DNA of 64,000 bases from Lentisphaeria bacterium (GCA_017646015.1 JAGCNI010000010.1:1-64000), one strand, 5' to 3'. Positions 25,489 to 34,409 are shown, counted from the first letter of the stretch. Notes: a model not told the origin generated them from the letters alone. Made by a program: numbers and translations.

Positions 25489-27765
25489 TCAATTCCAGGA
25501 AATGATCCGCAGTGCCCGGGCAGGGAGTTTGATTTCTCCGATTGCCGGAAGATTGACTTTTACAGCATCGCCATAGTTCATCAGATGGATTTCAAAATCA
25601 CCAGATTCGTTGATCCTGTATGCCTGCAGAACCACCTGTTTTGAGTCAAGCGACAATTTTAATTCCGGGATCAGCCAATTCTGATCGGATGCTTCATGGA
25701 TTGTTGTTTCGCAGACTTCACCGTTATTCAAGCGCTGATTTGCCAATCCGGGCAGATTTTCCAGGGGAACATCATCCATTTCTGCGATCCACAATTTTCT
25801 TTCGGAATATCCGAGATCCATCCAGTGATCTTCCTTGCTGGCGATAAAAGGCGCATGGTCAGCGTGGAGTACCGGACGGAGCAGGGTGATCCGGAGTTGA
25901 TTATTACAATGATCGCAGGAATGAAGATCCGGAGCATATACTGCAAGTGTTTCCGAATCAGACATTGCCGCGCACCAGTCGATCATGGAAATTTCACCTG
26001 TTTCCGGATAACAGCATTGATTGTTGCCGTTGACCCACATTCTTCTGGATTCAATACGCTGATAATGACTTTTTTCCAATCGTTGAACAATGGACGCTCC
26101 GCTTCCTGTATAGAATTCTGTTTTGGAAAGATTGTGATTGATGATCAGTTTGAGAGCACATTCTGTTTCATGCCAATCCAGTTTGATCTGTACCCCGGTT
26201 TCCGGAATATCTTTGTAGCGGCAGAGATCCACAATAATGGTGGATGTGTTGTATTTCCAATGAGAACGCAGAATGCTGCAAACTGGACCATCGAGGTATT
26301 CTTCTGTCCGGAGCAGTTCCGGTTTTCCTTTCAGAATATCGAATTTATCCAAACCGAACCCCCAGGTGCGGGAGTGATCGAAATAGAGTTCAAAATCCAG
26401 TTTTTTCAACAATTTATACTGAGATTCAAATCCGAGCAGAGGATATTCTTTGTCTGAATGACTCAATGCGAATGTTGTTTCACCCATGGCAGGCAGTTCC
26501 ACCACGGCAGTGATTTTTCCCCACGGCACTCCGCAGGGACCATAGGCGGAGGGAGTGGGCAGCAGCTGCAATGGCAATTCGTTGCCTTGAGCATCTTTGA
26601 GTGCATTGAACAGAACTCCTTTGCTGTTCGGGTCGGCAAAGCCGATGAATGAGACAATGGTTTTGTGTGTGAAAGGATGAGGATTCCATACATAGATCCC
26701 GCCGTCTGTCATGTAACGTGTATCAAACTTTGCCGCACGCCGGAAAAGTTGTCTGTCGATAATGGTATCGGCGGTATGTTCCACGCTTCCGAGACCGGGG
26801 AAGACATCGCGCTGATAGGCTTCTCTGATGGACGTTCCGGGGAGAATATCATGGAAATGATGATAACAGAGTTCCTGCCATGATTCGTTGAGTTCTTCAT
26901 CCATGGCACTGAGTTTTTCTGCCGTGATCATTCTGCGTGTTGCCCGTGCGATTTTCCGTTTGACTTCATGACAGTTGGAATAGCATCCCCGGAAGACCGG
27001 ACCGAGTTCGCCTGTGACAGTTTCTTTCGGCTGATCTTTGATGATTTCAAAATATTCCCTGAGAGTGGAGAATACGATATCATATTTTTCCTGTGCTTTG
27101 CGGAGCCATGCCAACTGCTGCCGTGAGATGCCGCCGCCGTGGTCGCCGACTCCGAAAAAGAATGTTTGATGTTCCAGAGGACTGTCCAGATGTTCCTGCA
27201 ACTTATCATTCAAAGCTTTTTCGCCGAGATTTCCGGTTCCGTATGCTGTTAGAATGTGCAGAGCTGTGACTGCTGAACCATCATCCGCCTGCCAGTTGAA
27301 AACTCCCGGCGTTGTATGACTGCGGTTGAATACATAGTGCGTGAATCCATTGGCTCTCAAAAGTTTCGGCAGTCCGGCACTGTGTCCGAACGCATCCACA
27401 TTGTAAGCAATATTGATATCGACCCCGAAACGTTGGAAGAAATATTCTTTGGCACAGAACGCCTGACGGAGGATTGTTTCCGGGCGGCTGATGATCGCAT
27501 CTGATTGGACTTCCCATCCTCCGGTGATCTCCCAGCGTCCGGCTTCGACCAATGCGGCGATCTTGCGGAACAGTACCGGATCTGTCTGTTCGACCCAGCG
27601 GTAGAGGGCTGCTGCGGAACAGGTGAATTTGATATCCGGTTCTTCGCTCATGATCTTTGTGACAGTCTGCATGGTATTCAGCCAGGAACTTCTGCCAGAG
27701 CTGCGGTTCCACAACCAGATCGGATCCAAATGCGAATTGGTGATCACATAGAGTTTTTTATTCAT
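25489..27765 (-). CDS. Alpha-mannosidase, GH38 family
   Basis: 758 residues without a signal peptide, so cytoplasmic. The metal site and nucleophile are in place: NSHLDPIWLW (His12, Asp14), NVDAFGHSAGLP with the nucleophile Asp124, and HHFHDILPGTS further on. The order of a GH38 N-domain, helical middle domain and C-terminal beta-sandwich follows. It would release alpha-mannose from imported oligosaccharides such as N-glycan or plant/yeast mannan fragments. It starts 4 bases after the GntR regulator gene, so the regulator probably controls its own operon. Confidence 0.92.
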   Translation of the reverse strand: MNKKLYVITNSHLDPIWLWNRSSGRSSWLNTMQTVTKIMSEEPDIKFTCSAAALYRWVEQTDPVLFRKIAALVEAGRWEITGGWEVQSDAIISRPETILRQAFCAKEYFFQRFGVDINIAYNVDAFGHSAGLPKLLRANGFTHYVFNRSHTTPGVFNWQADDGSAVTALHILTAYGTGNLGEKALNDKLQEHLDSPLEHQTFFFGVGDHGGGISRQQLAWLRKAQEKYDIVFSTLREYFEIIKDQPKETVTGELGPVFRGCYSNCHEVKRKIARATRRMITAEKLSAMDEELNESWQELCYHHFHDILPGTSIREAYQRDVFPGLGSVEHTADTIIDRQLFRRAAKFDTRYMTDGGIYVWNPHPFTHKTIVSFIGFADPNSKGVLFNALKDAQGNELPLQLLPTPSAYGPCGVPWGKITAVVELPAMGETTFALSHSDKEYPLLGFESQYKLLKKLDFELYFDHSRTWGFGLDKFDILKGKPELLRTEEYLDGPVCSILRSHWKYNTSTIIVDLCRYKDIPETGVQIKLDWHETECALKLIINHNLSKTEFYTGSGASIVQRLEKSHYQRIESRRMWVNGNNQCCYPETGEISMIDWCAAMSDSETLAVYAPDLHSCDHCNNQLRITLLRPVLHADHAPFIASKEDHWMDLGYSERKLWIAEMDDVPLENLPGLANQRLNNGEVCETTIHEASDQNWLIPELKLSLDSKQVVLQAYRINESGDFEIHLMNYGDAVKVNLPAIGEIKLPARALRIISWN

Positions 27766-27769
27766 GTTT

Positions 27770-28810
27770 TTATCCTTTCTTATAGGGTATGATTTCCGGT
27801 GCGATGAGAATACGTTTTTCCGGAGTATTGCCGGAACGTAATGTTTCTCTCAGCAGATTGATTGCGGCATTTCCGAGTTCTTCTTTCCGTTGAATGGCGG
27901 AAATTGTCCGGTAGAGCTTCTGTTCTTCCGGAGAAAAATCATCAAAACGTGCAATCACGATCTCTTTTTCCCTCAAAAAACGGGGATATTGACAGAGTGT
28001 TGTATCAAGAATCGAGTCATAATCTCCGTTTTTGAAAAATCGTTCCAACGCATTGGCAGATGATTCCGGGGTTTCAAGAAATTGTTCCTGAAATGATAAG
28101 CCGTGATCTTCCAATGCCTGGCGGAATCCGGCAAGACGCAGTCGGGGAGAGGAAATTTTCTGTCTGGCGGCAAGAATACAGGGTTTTCTGCAGCCGGAAC
28201 GGATCACCGTTTCCGCCAGTCTGTATGCTCCCAGATAATGATCGGTCGCCACAGAATTACATTCAAAACCGGGGGCGTAAAGATCAAACAGTACCAATGG
28301 AAAAGAGGCTGTCAGGCGGCGGATCTCTTCTACATCCTGTGCATGTCCGCCCGGATATAAAATCACGCCGGCTGTTTGTCTCGTTGCAAGATGCAGAACT
28401 TTCAATTCCTCGTCCGGATCCATCCAGTTGTAAGTATAAAGACGGAGTTCATAGCCCAGTTTCAGACAATTTTTACGGATCGCTTCCACTACATCCTCCC
28501 AGGTGTGATTATGCGGGAAGACAACTCCGATGGTGCGGCGTATGCTTTGCGGATCAAATTCTGTGATTGCAGAAGTCAGAAAAGTTCCCCGGTTTTTGAT
28601 CCGACAGATCAACTGTTCCTCTTCCAGCATCTTCAAAGCCTGTCCAACGGTATTGCGGGAGAGAGAAAAGATTTTGCATAGCTCCAATTCTGTCGGCAGT
28701 TTTCCGGCACGGCGTGCTTCCCGGGTATTCAGCCACTCTCGCAGATGGGCATACAACTGGATATACAATGGATGTGAAGAGCTTTTTTTATCAAACTTTC
28801 TGCAACGCAT
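27770..28810 (-). CDS. GntR/LacI hybrid transcriptional regulator
   Basis: 346 residues: an N-terminal GntR winged helix (~10-75: LPTELELCKIFSLSRNTVGQALKMLEEE) joined to a LacI-type sugar-binding domain (~85-345: IGVVFPHN, VILYPGG, VLFDLY, DHYLGAYRLAE, AGFRQALEDHG). This AraR-like layout is common for carbohydrate control in the group. Its operon also carries the GH38 gene, so it likely senses a mannose-containing or related ligand. A direct repeat GACATAT-N4-GACATAT lies upstream of its promoter and may be its operator. Confidence 0.88.
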   Translation of the reverse strand: MRCRKFDKKSSSHPLYIQLYAHLREWLNTREARRAGKLPTELELCKIFSLSRNTVGQALKMLEEEQLICRIKNRGTFLTSAITEFDPQSIRRTIGVVFPHNHTWEDVVEAIRKNCLKLGYELRLYTYNWMDPDEELKVLHLATRQTAGVILYPGGHAQDVEEIRRLTASFPLVLFDLYAPGFECNSVATDHYLGAYRLAETVIRSGCRKPCILAARQKISSPRLRLAGFRQALEDHGLSFQEQFLETPESSANALERFFKNGDYDSILDTTLCQYPRFLREKEIVIARFDDFSPEEQKLYRTISAIQRKEELGNAAINLLRETLRSGNTPEKRILIAPEIIPYKKG

Positions 28811-28852
28811 ATCCCGGCTCCGGATTTTGATTGATTTTATGAATCTGAAGTC

Positions 28853-28880
28853 AATATAACCGGATTTATCCTGTTTTCAA
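28853..28880 (-). promoter_or_regulatory. Promoter for the GntR-GH38 operon
   Basis: Minus strand TTGAAA (28880-28875), 16-bp spacer, TATATT (28858-28853), 42 bases before the ATG. Confidence 0.65.
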
Positions 28881-28893
28881 ATGAAAAAAGAAA

Positions 28894-28911
28894 GACATAT
28901 ATGGGACATAT
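28894..28911. repeat. Direct repeat GACATAT x2 (candidate operator)
   Basis: GACATAT at 28894-28900 and 28905-28911, 11 bases apart centre to centre (one helical turn), 14 bases upstream of the -35 element of the GntR promoter and just after the dus stop codon. The position suits a regulator site, but this is inference. Confidence 0.4.
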
Positions 28912-28926
28912 TGAAAAAATATCAGA

Positions 28927-29961
28927 TTATGGCAAAAGTCTTCGTTCCATATCTGGATTCTGTTCAAGCATCTGATAGTATCTGGGGGAGGGACCTTCTG
29001 CGATCCGCTGCATCATAGTTTCAAACTGTTCGACGGAATTCAAGAAGGAGACAGAAGCTCTGAGTTCTCCGGGGAATCCGCGACCGCGTAAATATTCCAA
29101 AAGAGTTTTTCTGCAGATACGCAATCCATTTTCGATACCGTAGAAGTGCATCATTCCTTCAAAATGGAGACGCATTTCATCCATGAATTCCCGGAGGGTC
29201 GGCGGTTGTATTTTTTTCTGTGCGATCTCCCGGAATATCCACGGATTTCCACAGGCTCCGCGCGCGATCATGGCATTGGGACATTCCGTATCGAGCAGGA
29301 GTTTATCATGCAATGGTTGTGTCATGATGCCGCCGTTGGCAATGACCGGTATCGTCAATGTCCGGCGGATTTCCCGGATGATTCCGGTGAAAACCGGGCC
29401 GGAATAAAAATTTTTCATCAGACGGCCATGAATTGTGATCGCCTGCGCTCCGGCATTCTGCAGAGCAAGACAGAATTTGACGGTCGGTTCAGGATCTGTT
29501 TCAGAAGCGATCCTGGTTTTTGCAGTGACTGGGATGTTGGAATTTTTGACCAGCACCTCAAACGCACGTACCGCTTCATCCGGGCGTTTGACAGCAAACG
29601 TTGCTCCTTCGCCTTTTTTGGCAACTTTCGGGGCTGGGCATCCGAGGTTGAAATCAAGGACATCGAAGTGATGCTGATTGACGATTTGAGCTGCTTTTGC
29701 TAAAATGTCATGCTCGGAACCGACCAGTTGGATCCCGAGAAATTCTTCGGATGGATCCCGTGCGATCAGCAGGGAATTGGTCTTGTGATTCCCAAAGACC
29801 AGAGACCCTGCATCGACCATTTCCGTGAATGCGTAACGGCAGCCATGCCGACGGGCGGAAAGACGCATCGGCAGGTCAGTATGACCGGCAATCGGCGCAA
29901 GCAGCGGAATACCGGGTAGATAAAGTTCGTTCGTATCAGAGGGAAATGGTGGTTGTTTCAT
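28927..29961 (-). CDS. dus: tRNA-dihydrouridine synthase
   Basis: 344 residues of the FMN-dependent Dus family, which reduces uridines in tRNA D-loops. Seen: LAPIAGHTDLPMR (FMN-binding start of the barrel), NLGCPAPK with the catalytic Cys, VTAKTRI, ITIHGR, VIANGGI and MIARGACGNPW. It is nearest the DusB/nifR3 branch by overall pattern, though the C-terminal domain is short. It is the last gene of a rsmE-DUF4380-dus unit, starting 6 bases after the DUF4380 gene. Confidence 0.9.
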   Translation of the reverse strand: MKQPPFPSDTNELYLPGIPLLAPIAGHTDLPMRLSARRHGCRYAFTEMVDAGSLVFGNHKTNSLLIARDPSEEFLGIQLVGSEHDILAKAAQIVNQHHFDVLDFNLGCPAPKVAKKGEGATFAVKRPDEAVRAFEVLVKNSNIPVTAKTRIASETDPEPTVKFCLALQNAGAQAITIHGRLMKNFYSGPVFTGIIREIRRTLTIPVIANGGIMTQPLHDKLLLDTECPNAMIARGACGNPWIFREIAQKKIQPPTLREFMDEMRLHFEGMMHFYGIENGLRICRKTLLEYLRGRGFPGELRASVSFLNSVEQFETMMQRIAEGPSPRYYQMLEQNPDMERRLLP

Positions 29962-29967
29962 ATTGTT

Positions 29968-30855
29968 TTATTCCGCTGTCGGGACGGGAAAATATTTTGC
30001 CGCATCCTTTTCATTTTTGATATTGGCGGGACCGGGGATACAGAGCCATTCTTCTGTATGGACAACTTCATCACCGGGAGCGAGCAGACCGAGCGGACCG
30101 AGAGTTTCCGCTTCCAGCATATCAGAGCAGGTATAGATTTCGATACTGCATCCGTTATCGGGATAATCTGCATCCTGATAATGTTCAAAGCTCTTGACAA
30201 AGATTGTTCCCTGATTTGCGTAAGCGATCCAACCGTTTTCGCAGTTGAATCCGATTTTCAGCGGCTCCATATCTTTTTTCTGATGCACCATGACGAAATC
30301 TTTTCCGAGTTTCAACCGGGGATCATTCATTTCTGTATAGGGCCAGAAAGCAAAGAACGAGTTGGGGAGCAATGCCTTCGGAGCTTTATTTTGCGGTGCG
30401 ATCGCAACCCCGCCGGGAGCCATGACACTCAATGCCCAGGGAGCCAGTTCAATATCCCACATATTATCGTTGCGGAGACGGTGTTCCACTCTGAATTTGT
30501 TATCGCCCAATGCTTTGATCGTAATGCTTTTGTAAATTCCGGTTGTCTTATCGGTCCCGGAGGTGAAACAGATCGAACCGTCTTTCAGTTCTTTGGCTGT
30601 TGCTTTTGTGTTGTCCAGTTCATAGGTGCGGGGGAACATTTCAGGTGCGTGCCACAAACGGTGGCCGCCGTAGTTGACCCATTTTTTTGCTCCGGATGTT
30701 CCGGCGAGAGCAGGATCAACATTGAAAATATTGGCACTGTCCCCGACAAAACCGCCGATCACACGCGGTCCGATTTCTGTTGTGATCACGATCCGGAAAT
30801 CTCCGCTGACCATTTCCACACAATTTTTCCACCCTTCAAAAGTGATTTTTTTCAT
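29968..30855 (-). CDS. DUF4380 domain protein (mutarotase-like fold)
   Basis: 295 residues with the DUF4380 pattern: IGPRVIGGF, NIFNVDP, YGGHRLWHAPE, and HRLRN followed by LAPWALSVM. The arrangement resembles aldose-1-epimerase/galactose mutarotase beta-sandwiches, so a sugar substrate is possible. There is no signal peptide. It sits between two RNA-modification genes, 23 bases after rsmE and 6 before dus, which is an odd place for it. AGGAGGTTGTTGT before the ATG gives a strong ribosome site. Confidence 0.75.
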   Translation of the reverse strand: MKKITFEGWKNCVEMVSGDFRIVITTEIGPRVIGGFVGDSANIFNVDPALAGTSGAKKWVNYGGHRLWHAPEMFPRTYELDNTKATAKELKDGSICFTSGTDKTTGIYKSITIKALGDNKFRVEHRLRNDNMWDIELAPWALSVMAPGGVAIAPQNKAPKALLPNSFFAFWPYTEMNDPRLKLGKDFVMVHQKKDMEPLKIGFNCENGWIAYANQGTIFVKSFEHYQDADYPDNGCSIEIYTCSDMLEAETLGPLGLLAPGDEVVHTEEWLCIPGPANIKNEKDAAKYFPVPTAE

Positions 30856-30878
30856 ACAACAACCTCCTGTTTATTATT

Positions 30879-31598
30879 TCAAGGACACAATTTACCACAT
30901 AAAACGGAAAGTGCAAATTCAACACGCAAAATATTTCTGCCCAGAGAGACACAGTTGAATCCATGATTCCGGAATACTTCCACTTCCCGTGTCGTATAAC
31001 CACCTTCCGGACCGATTGCCAGGAGTACAGGTGTTTCTGAGCTCAGTGCATGAGGACACAACGGCGCGCCCGGTTCCGGATGAGCAATGATTTTTGTCTG
31101 ACAGCTTTGCAGAAATGATTCTTCTTTTTCAAAAAAGGTATGCAGCTCCGGATAGAATATCAATTCCGGTTCGATGGTATCGACTCCCTGTTCCAAGCCA
31201 AGTTTGATTTCTTCCAGAATATTTTCCGGCTGCATGGCAGAGCTTTTCCAATAACTTTTTTCAACTTTTGCCGAACCGACAAAAAATGCTTTTGCAATTC
31301 CTGCGGATGCTATGAAATGCAGTGTTTTTTTGAAACTTTGCGGACGGGGCAGGGAGATGATCGGGATAATATTATTTTTCGGCGGCGGTTCCAGATCAAA
31401 GCTGTCGCATTGAATTTTTGCCCGGTTTCTTTCCAGTTCCAGCAATATCCCGTTTCCGATTTTTCCGTTGAGCATACCGCACTTTATGGTATCTCCGCAA
31501 GATGCCCGGAGGACAGTCCGGATATGTTCCGCTCTCCGTTCTGTAACTTCAAACACATTTCCGCAACGGTCTTCCTCAGTCAATAACAACAGATTCAT
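30879..31598 (-). CDS. rsmE: 16S rRNA (uracil1498-N3)-methyltransferase RsmE
   Basis: 239 residues: an N-terminal PUA-like region and a SPOUT/trefoil-knot methyltransferase with the diagnostic LAIGPEGGYTTREVEVF and LGRNILRVEFAL (usual LR-x-ETA is here RVEFA). It methylates U1498 of 16S rRNA at the decoding site. The length is typical when started at ATG 31598; the longer frame to 31751 overlaps the promoter and has no ribosome site. Transcribed with DUF4380 and dus. Confidence 0.88.
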   Translation of the reverse strand: MNLLLLTEEDRCGNVFEVTERRAEHIRTVLRASCGDTIKCGMLNGKIGNGILLELERNRAKIQCDSFDLEPPPKNNIIPIISLPRPQSFKKTLHFIASAGIAKAFFVGSAKVEKSYWKSSAMQPENILEEIKLGLEQGVDTIEPELIFYPELHTFFEKEESFLQSCQTKIIAHPEPGAPLCPHALSSETPVLLAIGPEGGYTTREVEVFRNHGFNCVSLGRNILRVEFALSVLCGKLCP

Positions 31599-31646
31599 CC
31601 GGATATGATCCCCTTTTGTAATAAAACTTCCTTTGTGTATTGCGGC

Positions 31647-31675
31647 AATATGACACGTCAACAGTAAAAAATCAA
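31647..31675 (-). promoter_or_regulatory. Promoter for rsmE-DUF4380-dus
   Basis: Minus strand TTGATT (31675-31670), 17-bp spacer, CATATT (31652-31647). An overlapping alternative TTGACG with TACACA sits 15-20 bases downstream. Confidence 0.5.
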
Positions 31676-31758
31676 TCTGTTTATTGAAAAAACGTGTAAA
31701 AAACATGATCCTGAACCCTCTTTTCCTGCGTAGAAAAAGAGGAAAGTGCAAACCAGAC

Positions 31759-31786
31759 TTGATTTTTGGATTTTCGGATGTAAATT
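31759..31786 (+). promoter_or_regulatory. Promoter for the STAS-HATPase pair
   Basis: TTGATT (31759-31764), 16-bp spacer, TAAATT (31781-31786), 53 bases before the STAS start. Confidence 0.5.
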
Positions 31787-31838
31787 AAGGTATGAATATT
31801 TGTTTTTTCAAAATAAAAATTTTCCGGGAGGAATGATT

Positions 31839-32183
31839 ATGGAATTGAAGATGATTCAGGCGAATGATGAGTACACTCACGTCGCATTGTCCGGTCGTTT
31901 GGATATTGACGGAGTCCGTGCTGTTGAACTTGATTTTGCAGCAATTGTCGGAAACAAAGGAAAATCTGCGATCGTGGATATGACCGAAGTCAGCTTTATG
32001 GCATCTCTCGGAATGCGTATGCTGCTCAGTACCGCCAAAACTTTGCGTGCAGCCGGCGGAAAAGTGGTTCTTTATAATCCGCAGCCTGTCGTTTTGGAAG
32101 CTCTGGAAACAGCCGGTTTTTCTGCTGTGATGAGCATTGAAAGCGATTTCGCTAAAGCTTTGGAATTGATTCAGAGCAAATAA
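31839..32183 (+). CDS. STAS domain protein, anti-sigma factor antagonist (RsbV/SpoIIAA type)
   Basis: 114 residues, a single STAS domain: VALSGRLDIDGV, then VDMTEVSFMASLGMRML with Ser in the usual phosphorylation position (D-x-[ST]-x-[ML]-x-S-x-G) and GGKVVLYNPQP. In partner switching the unphosphorylated STAS protein binds the kinase and frees its target. The start at 31839 follows GGGAGG at 7 bases; an ATG at 31833 is too close to it. The kinase gene follows 32 bases downstream. Confidence 0.9.
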   Translation: MELKMIQANDEYTHVALSGRLDIDGVRAVELDFAAIVGNKGKSAIVDMTEVSFMASLGMRMLLSTAKTLRAAGGKVVLYNPQPVVLEALETAGFSAVMSIESDFAKALELIQSK

Positions 32184-32215
32184 TTTTGTTTCCCGGTCAG
32201 CGGGGACGCAATATC

Positions 32216-32626
32216 ATGTCATCTGAAAAATGGATCTTTACGGCAGAATGTTCTTTGGATTCTGTGGCACAGGGTGCAGCAGAATTGCAGCGTTATGCCG
32301 GGGAAATTGATTTGTCTTCCCGCAAAATGTTTCAGCTTGACCTGATCTATGAAGAATTGTTGACCAATGTTGTCAAATATTCATATCCTGATCCCGCCGG
32401 ACATACGATTACTGTGACTCTTGAAAAACAGGGCGAAGATTGTATTTTTGAGGTGATTCACGACGGGATGGATTTCAATCCGTGGAATGTGGAATCTCCC
32501 GATCTTGATCTGCCTCTGGAGGAACGTTCAGAGGGCGGACTTGGGATTCATCTTGTCAAACAATTTTCCAAATCTCTCGACTATTCCCGTGAAAATGGGA
32601 TGAGTATTGTGAAAGTCGTTTTCTGA
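32216..32626 (+). CDS. HATPase anti-sigma factor kinase (RsbW/SpoIIAB-like)
   Basis: 136 residues with a GHKL ATP-binding fold: N-box EELLTNVVKYSY, and EGGLGIHLVKQF as the G2-like box. This is the RsbW-type serine kinase partner of the STAS gene before it. No sigma factor or phosphatase is adjacent, so what the pair regulates is not known. Start ATG 32216 is preceded by a weak GGGGAC. Ends 19 bases from the convergent GntR gene. Confidence 0.88.
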   Translation: MSSEKWIFTAECSLDSVAQGAAELQRYAGEIDLSSRKMFQLDLIYEELLTNVVKYSYPDPAGHTITVTLEKQGEDCIFEVIHDGMDFNPWNVESPDLDLPLEERSEGGLGIHLVKQFSKSLDYSRENGMSIVKVVF

Positions 32627-32645
32627 TTTTTTTTCGATCTGGATT

Positions 32646-33695
32646 TTATTTTTTTGCAGCGATACTGCCTCGTGCGATATAGAAAGTCGGGATCACTGTC
32701 AGCGGTGCGATTGATTCTTTTTTCAATAATTTCTGTAATGCGGAACAGAGTTCTCCACAGATCCTGTCCGCATTCTGACTGACACTGCAAAGTCCGAGGT
32801 CTTCTGCGGTTTGTGTATTCCCGAATCCCGTGATGGAAAGGTCTTCCGGAATGGAGATCGCATTGTCTGCACAGAAATTGACCACTCCTGCCGCGATGGT
32901 ATCATTGGCGCAGAAGACAGCTGTCGGTGGATTTTTGGTAGCGAAGAGTTCCCGGATTGCATGATACCCCCATTCCCGGCTGGGATAACGCATTTTGATC
33001 AATTGTTTCCGAGGTTCGATCCCGTATTTTTTCAAGGCATCAAGATAACCATTCAAACGTTGTTCTCCGGTATAATCATATTCGCTGCCGATATGGGCGA
33101 TCCTCTGATGTCCCAACTGAAGCAGTTTTTCTGTTGCCGCATACGCTCCGGAATGGTCATCGGAGAGAATTTGCGGGATTTCCAGATCCGGAAGACGCAT
33201 ATCAAAGATCACAGTCGGGATCTTCAATGTTTTATACAGTTCTGCACATTGTCTATTCGGGACTGCGAGCAGGGCAAGCGTGCCGGAATTCGTGAAATAT
33301 TCCAGTAATTCCGCTTCACGCTGTTCTGAGTTGCGTGTCAGATGTACGACCGGATGCAACCCTTGTGATGCGAGTACTTTTTCAACGGCGGCGAAAATCC
33401 TGTAATAGAAGATTTCATCATCCGGAAAGATGAATCCGATCCTGTTGGAATTTTTATCCGGAGCGGATTTTGCGGCTTGTCCCAGAAAACTGCCTTTACA
33501 TGGGATCGAATGGATCCTGTTCTGTTCCCGCAGCAGACGCAACGCTTTTCTGATTGTGAGATGATTACATGCAAACAGTTCTGCCAATTTCCGTTCCGGC
33601 GGCAGTGGATCACCTGATTGCAGATGATCCCGGACTGTCATAGCCATGATTTCATCGGCAAGAGTAATATAGCGTTGTGGTTTTCCCCGGTTCAA
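32646..33695 (-). CDS. GntR/LacI hybrid transcriptional regulator
   Basis: 349 residues from a TTG start with AAAGGAG 6 bases upstream; the frame extends to 33797 but without any ribosome site. GntR winged helix ~10-70 (LPPERKLAELFACNHLTIRKALRLLREQ) and a LacI-type ligand domain (IGFIFPDDE, VIFDMRLPD, DDHSGAYAATEKLLQLGHQRIAHIG, VFCANDTIAAGV). It is a second copy of the hybrid architecture seen at 27770-28810 but only distantly similar. It is divergent from the small surface protein gene at 33872, which it may regulate. Confidence 0.87.
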   Translation of the reverse strand: MNRGKPQRYITLADEIMAMTVRDHLQSGDPLPPERKLAELFACNHLTIRKALRLLREQNRIHSIPCKGSFLGQAAKSAPDKNSNRIGFIFPDDEIFYYRIFAAVEKVLASQGLHPVVHLTRNSEQREAELLEYFTNSGTLALLAVPNRQCAELYKTLKIPTVIFDMRLPDLEIPQILSDDHSGAYAATEKLLQLGHQRIAHIGSEYDYTGEQRLNGYLDALKKYGIEPRKQLIKMRYPSREWGYHAIRELFATKNPPTAVFCANDTIAAGVVNFCADNAISIPEDLSITGFGNTQTAEDLGLCSVSQNADRICGELCSALQKLLKKESIAPLTVIPTFYIARGSIAAKK

Positions 33696-33790
33696 TGTGT
33701 TGCTCCTTTTATTCCTGTTTGTTTGGTGAAACACTATACCATAAGAATATGAAAATACCATGATTTTTTCTGAAATATTGCAAAATAAAC

Positions 33791-33819
33791 TTGACAAAAT
33801 ACGATTCTTGTTTTAGAAT
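33791..33819 (+). promoter_or_regulatory. Promoter for the small secreted protein at 33872
   Basis: TTGACA (33791-33796), 17-bp spacer, TAGAAT (33814-33819), 53 bases before the ATG. Confidence 0.75.
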
Positions 33820-33871
33820 AACCTCGATTCCAGAAAAATTGTATGAAACAAAGAAGAAAGGGTATTGAACG

Positions 33872-34348
33872 ATGAGATTGAAATTTACATTTGTATTGGC
33901 GGGACTTCTTGGACTGATATTTGCGGCTCAGGCGGTTCCGGTTGGTGTAGGGTTCTGGTATCATGCTCCTGCACGGATCCAGAAACAGAAAGTCACAGCT
34001 GTCGCTTTCGGGATTCCGGTCTATAATGGTTATTCTGTCAAAGGGGCTTCCCTTTCCATTATCGGCAATCACTCCAGATATGTCAATGGATTTCAGTTCC
34101 CACTGTATGGTTACAATGTAGCAGATAACATGATCGGTGCGCAGCTTGGATTTGTCAATATAATCAATAATCCTGTCAAACGCAAACCTGCATTCCAGAT
34201 CGGATTTTACAACCAGAGTCCGGGCAGAGTTTTTCAGTTCGGTTGGGTCAATCACGGGCAGGATAATGCAAAACTTCAAATCGGACTGATCAATATCAAT
34301 AAAAATGGCTGGCTTCCGTTTATGGTCTTTTTCAACTTCGGAAGATAA
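33872..34348 (+). CDS. Small secreted beta-repeat protein (LA_2272 surface repeat-like)
   Basis: 158 residues with a signal peptide (MRLKFTFVLAGLLGLIFAAQA). After it come short beta-repeats in which the pattern [F/L]-Q-[F/I]-G-x-[I/V/Y]-N recurs: GAQLGFVNI, AFQIGFYNQ, VFQFGWVNH, LQIGLINI, closing with NGWLPFMVFFNFG. This is the pattern of LA_2272-type surface repeat proteins, thought to lie at the outer membrane; their role is unknown. AGAAAGGG is 12 bases upstream. A bidirectional terminator follows. Confidence 0.75.
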   Translation: MRLKFTFVLAGLLGLIFAAQAVPVGVGFWYHAPARIQKQKVTAVAFGIPVYNGYSVKGASLSIIGNHSRYVNGFQFPLYGYNVADNMIGAQLGFVNIINNPVKRKPAFQIGFYNQSPGRVFQFGWVNHGQDNAKLQIGLININKNGWLPFMVFFNFGR

Positions 34349-34358
34349 CAGATCAGCC

Positions 34359-34393
34359 TATAAAAAAACGCCCGGGCAGGGCGTTTTTTTTAT
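34359..34393. terminator. Bidirectional terminator
   Basis: TATAAAAAAACGCCC / GGGCGTTTTTTTATA, a 15-bp inverted repeat with a 5-base loop (GGGCA), placed between convergent genes ending at 34348 and 34410. The T-run is present on both strands. Confidence 0.9.
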
Positions 34394-34409
34394 AGACTGA
34401 TCCATGCTG

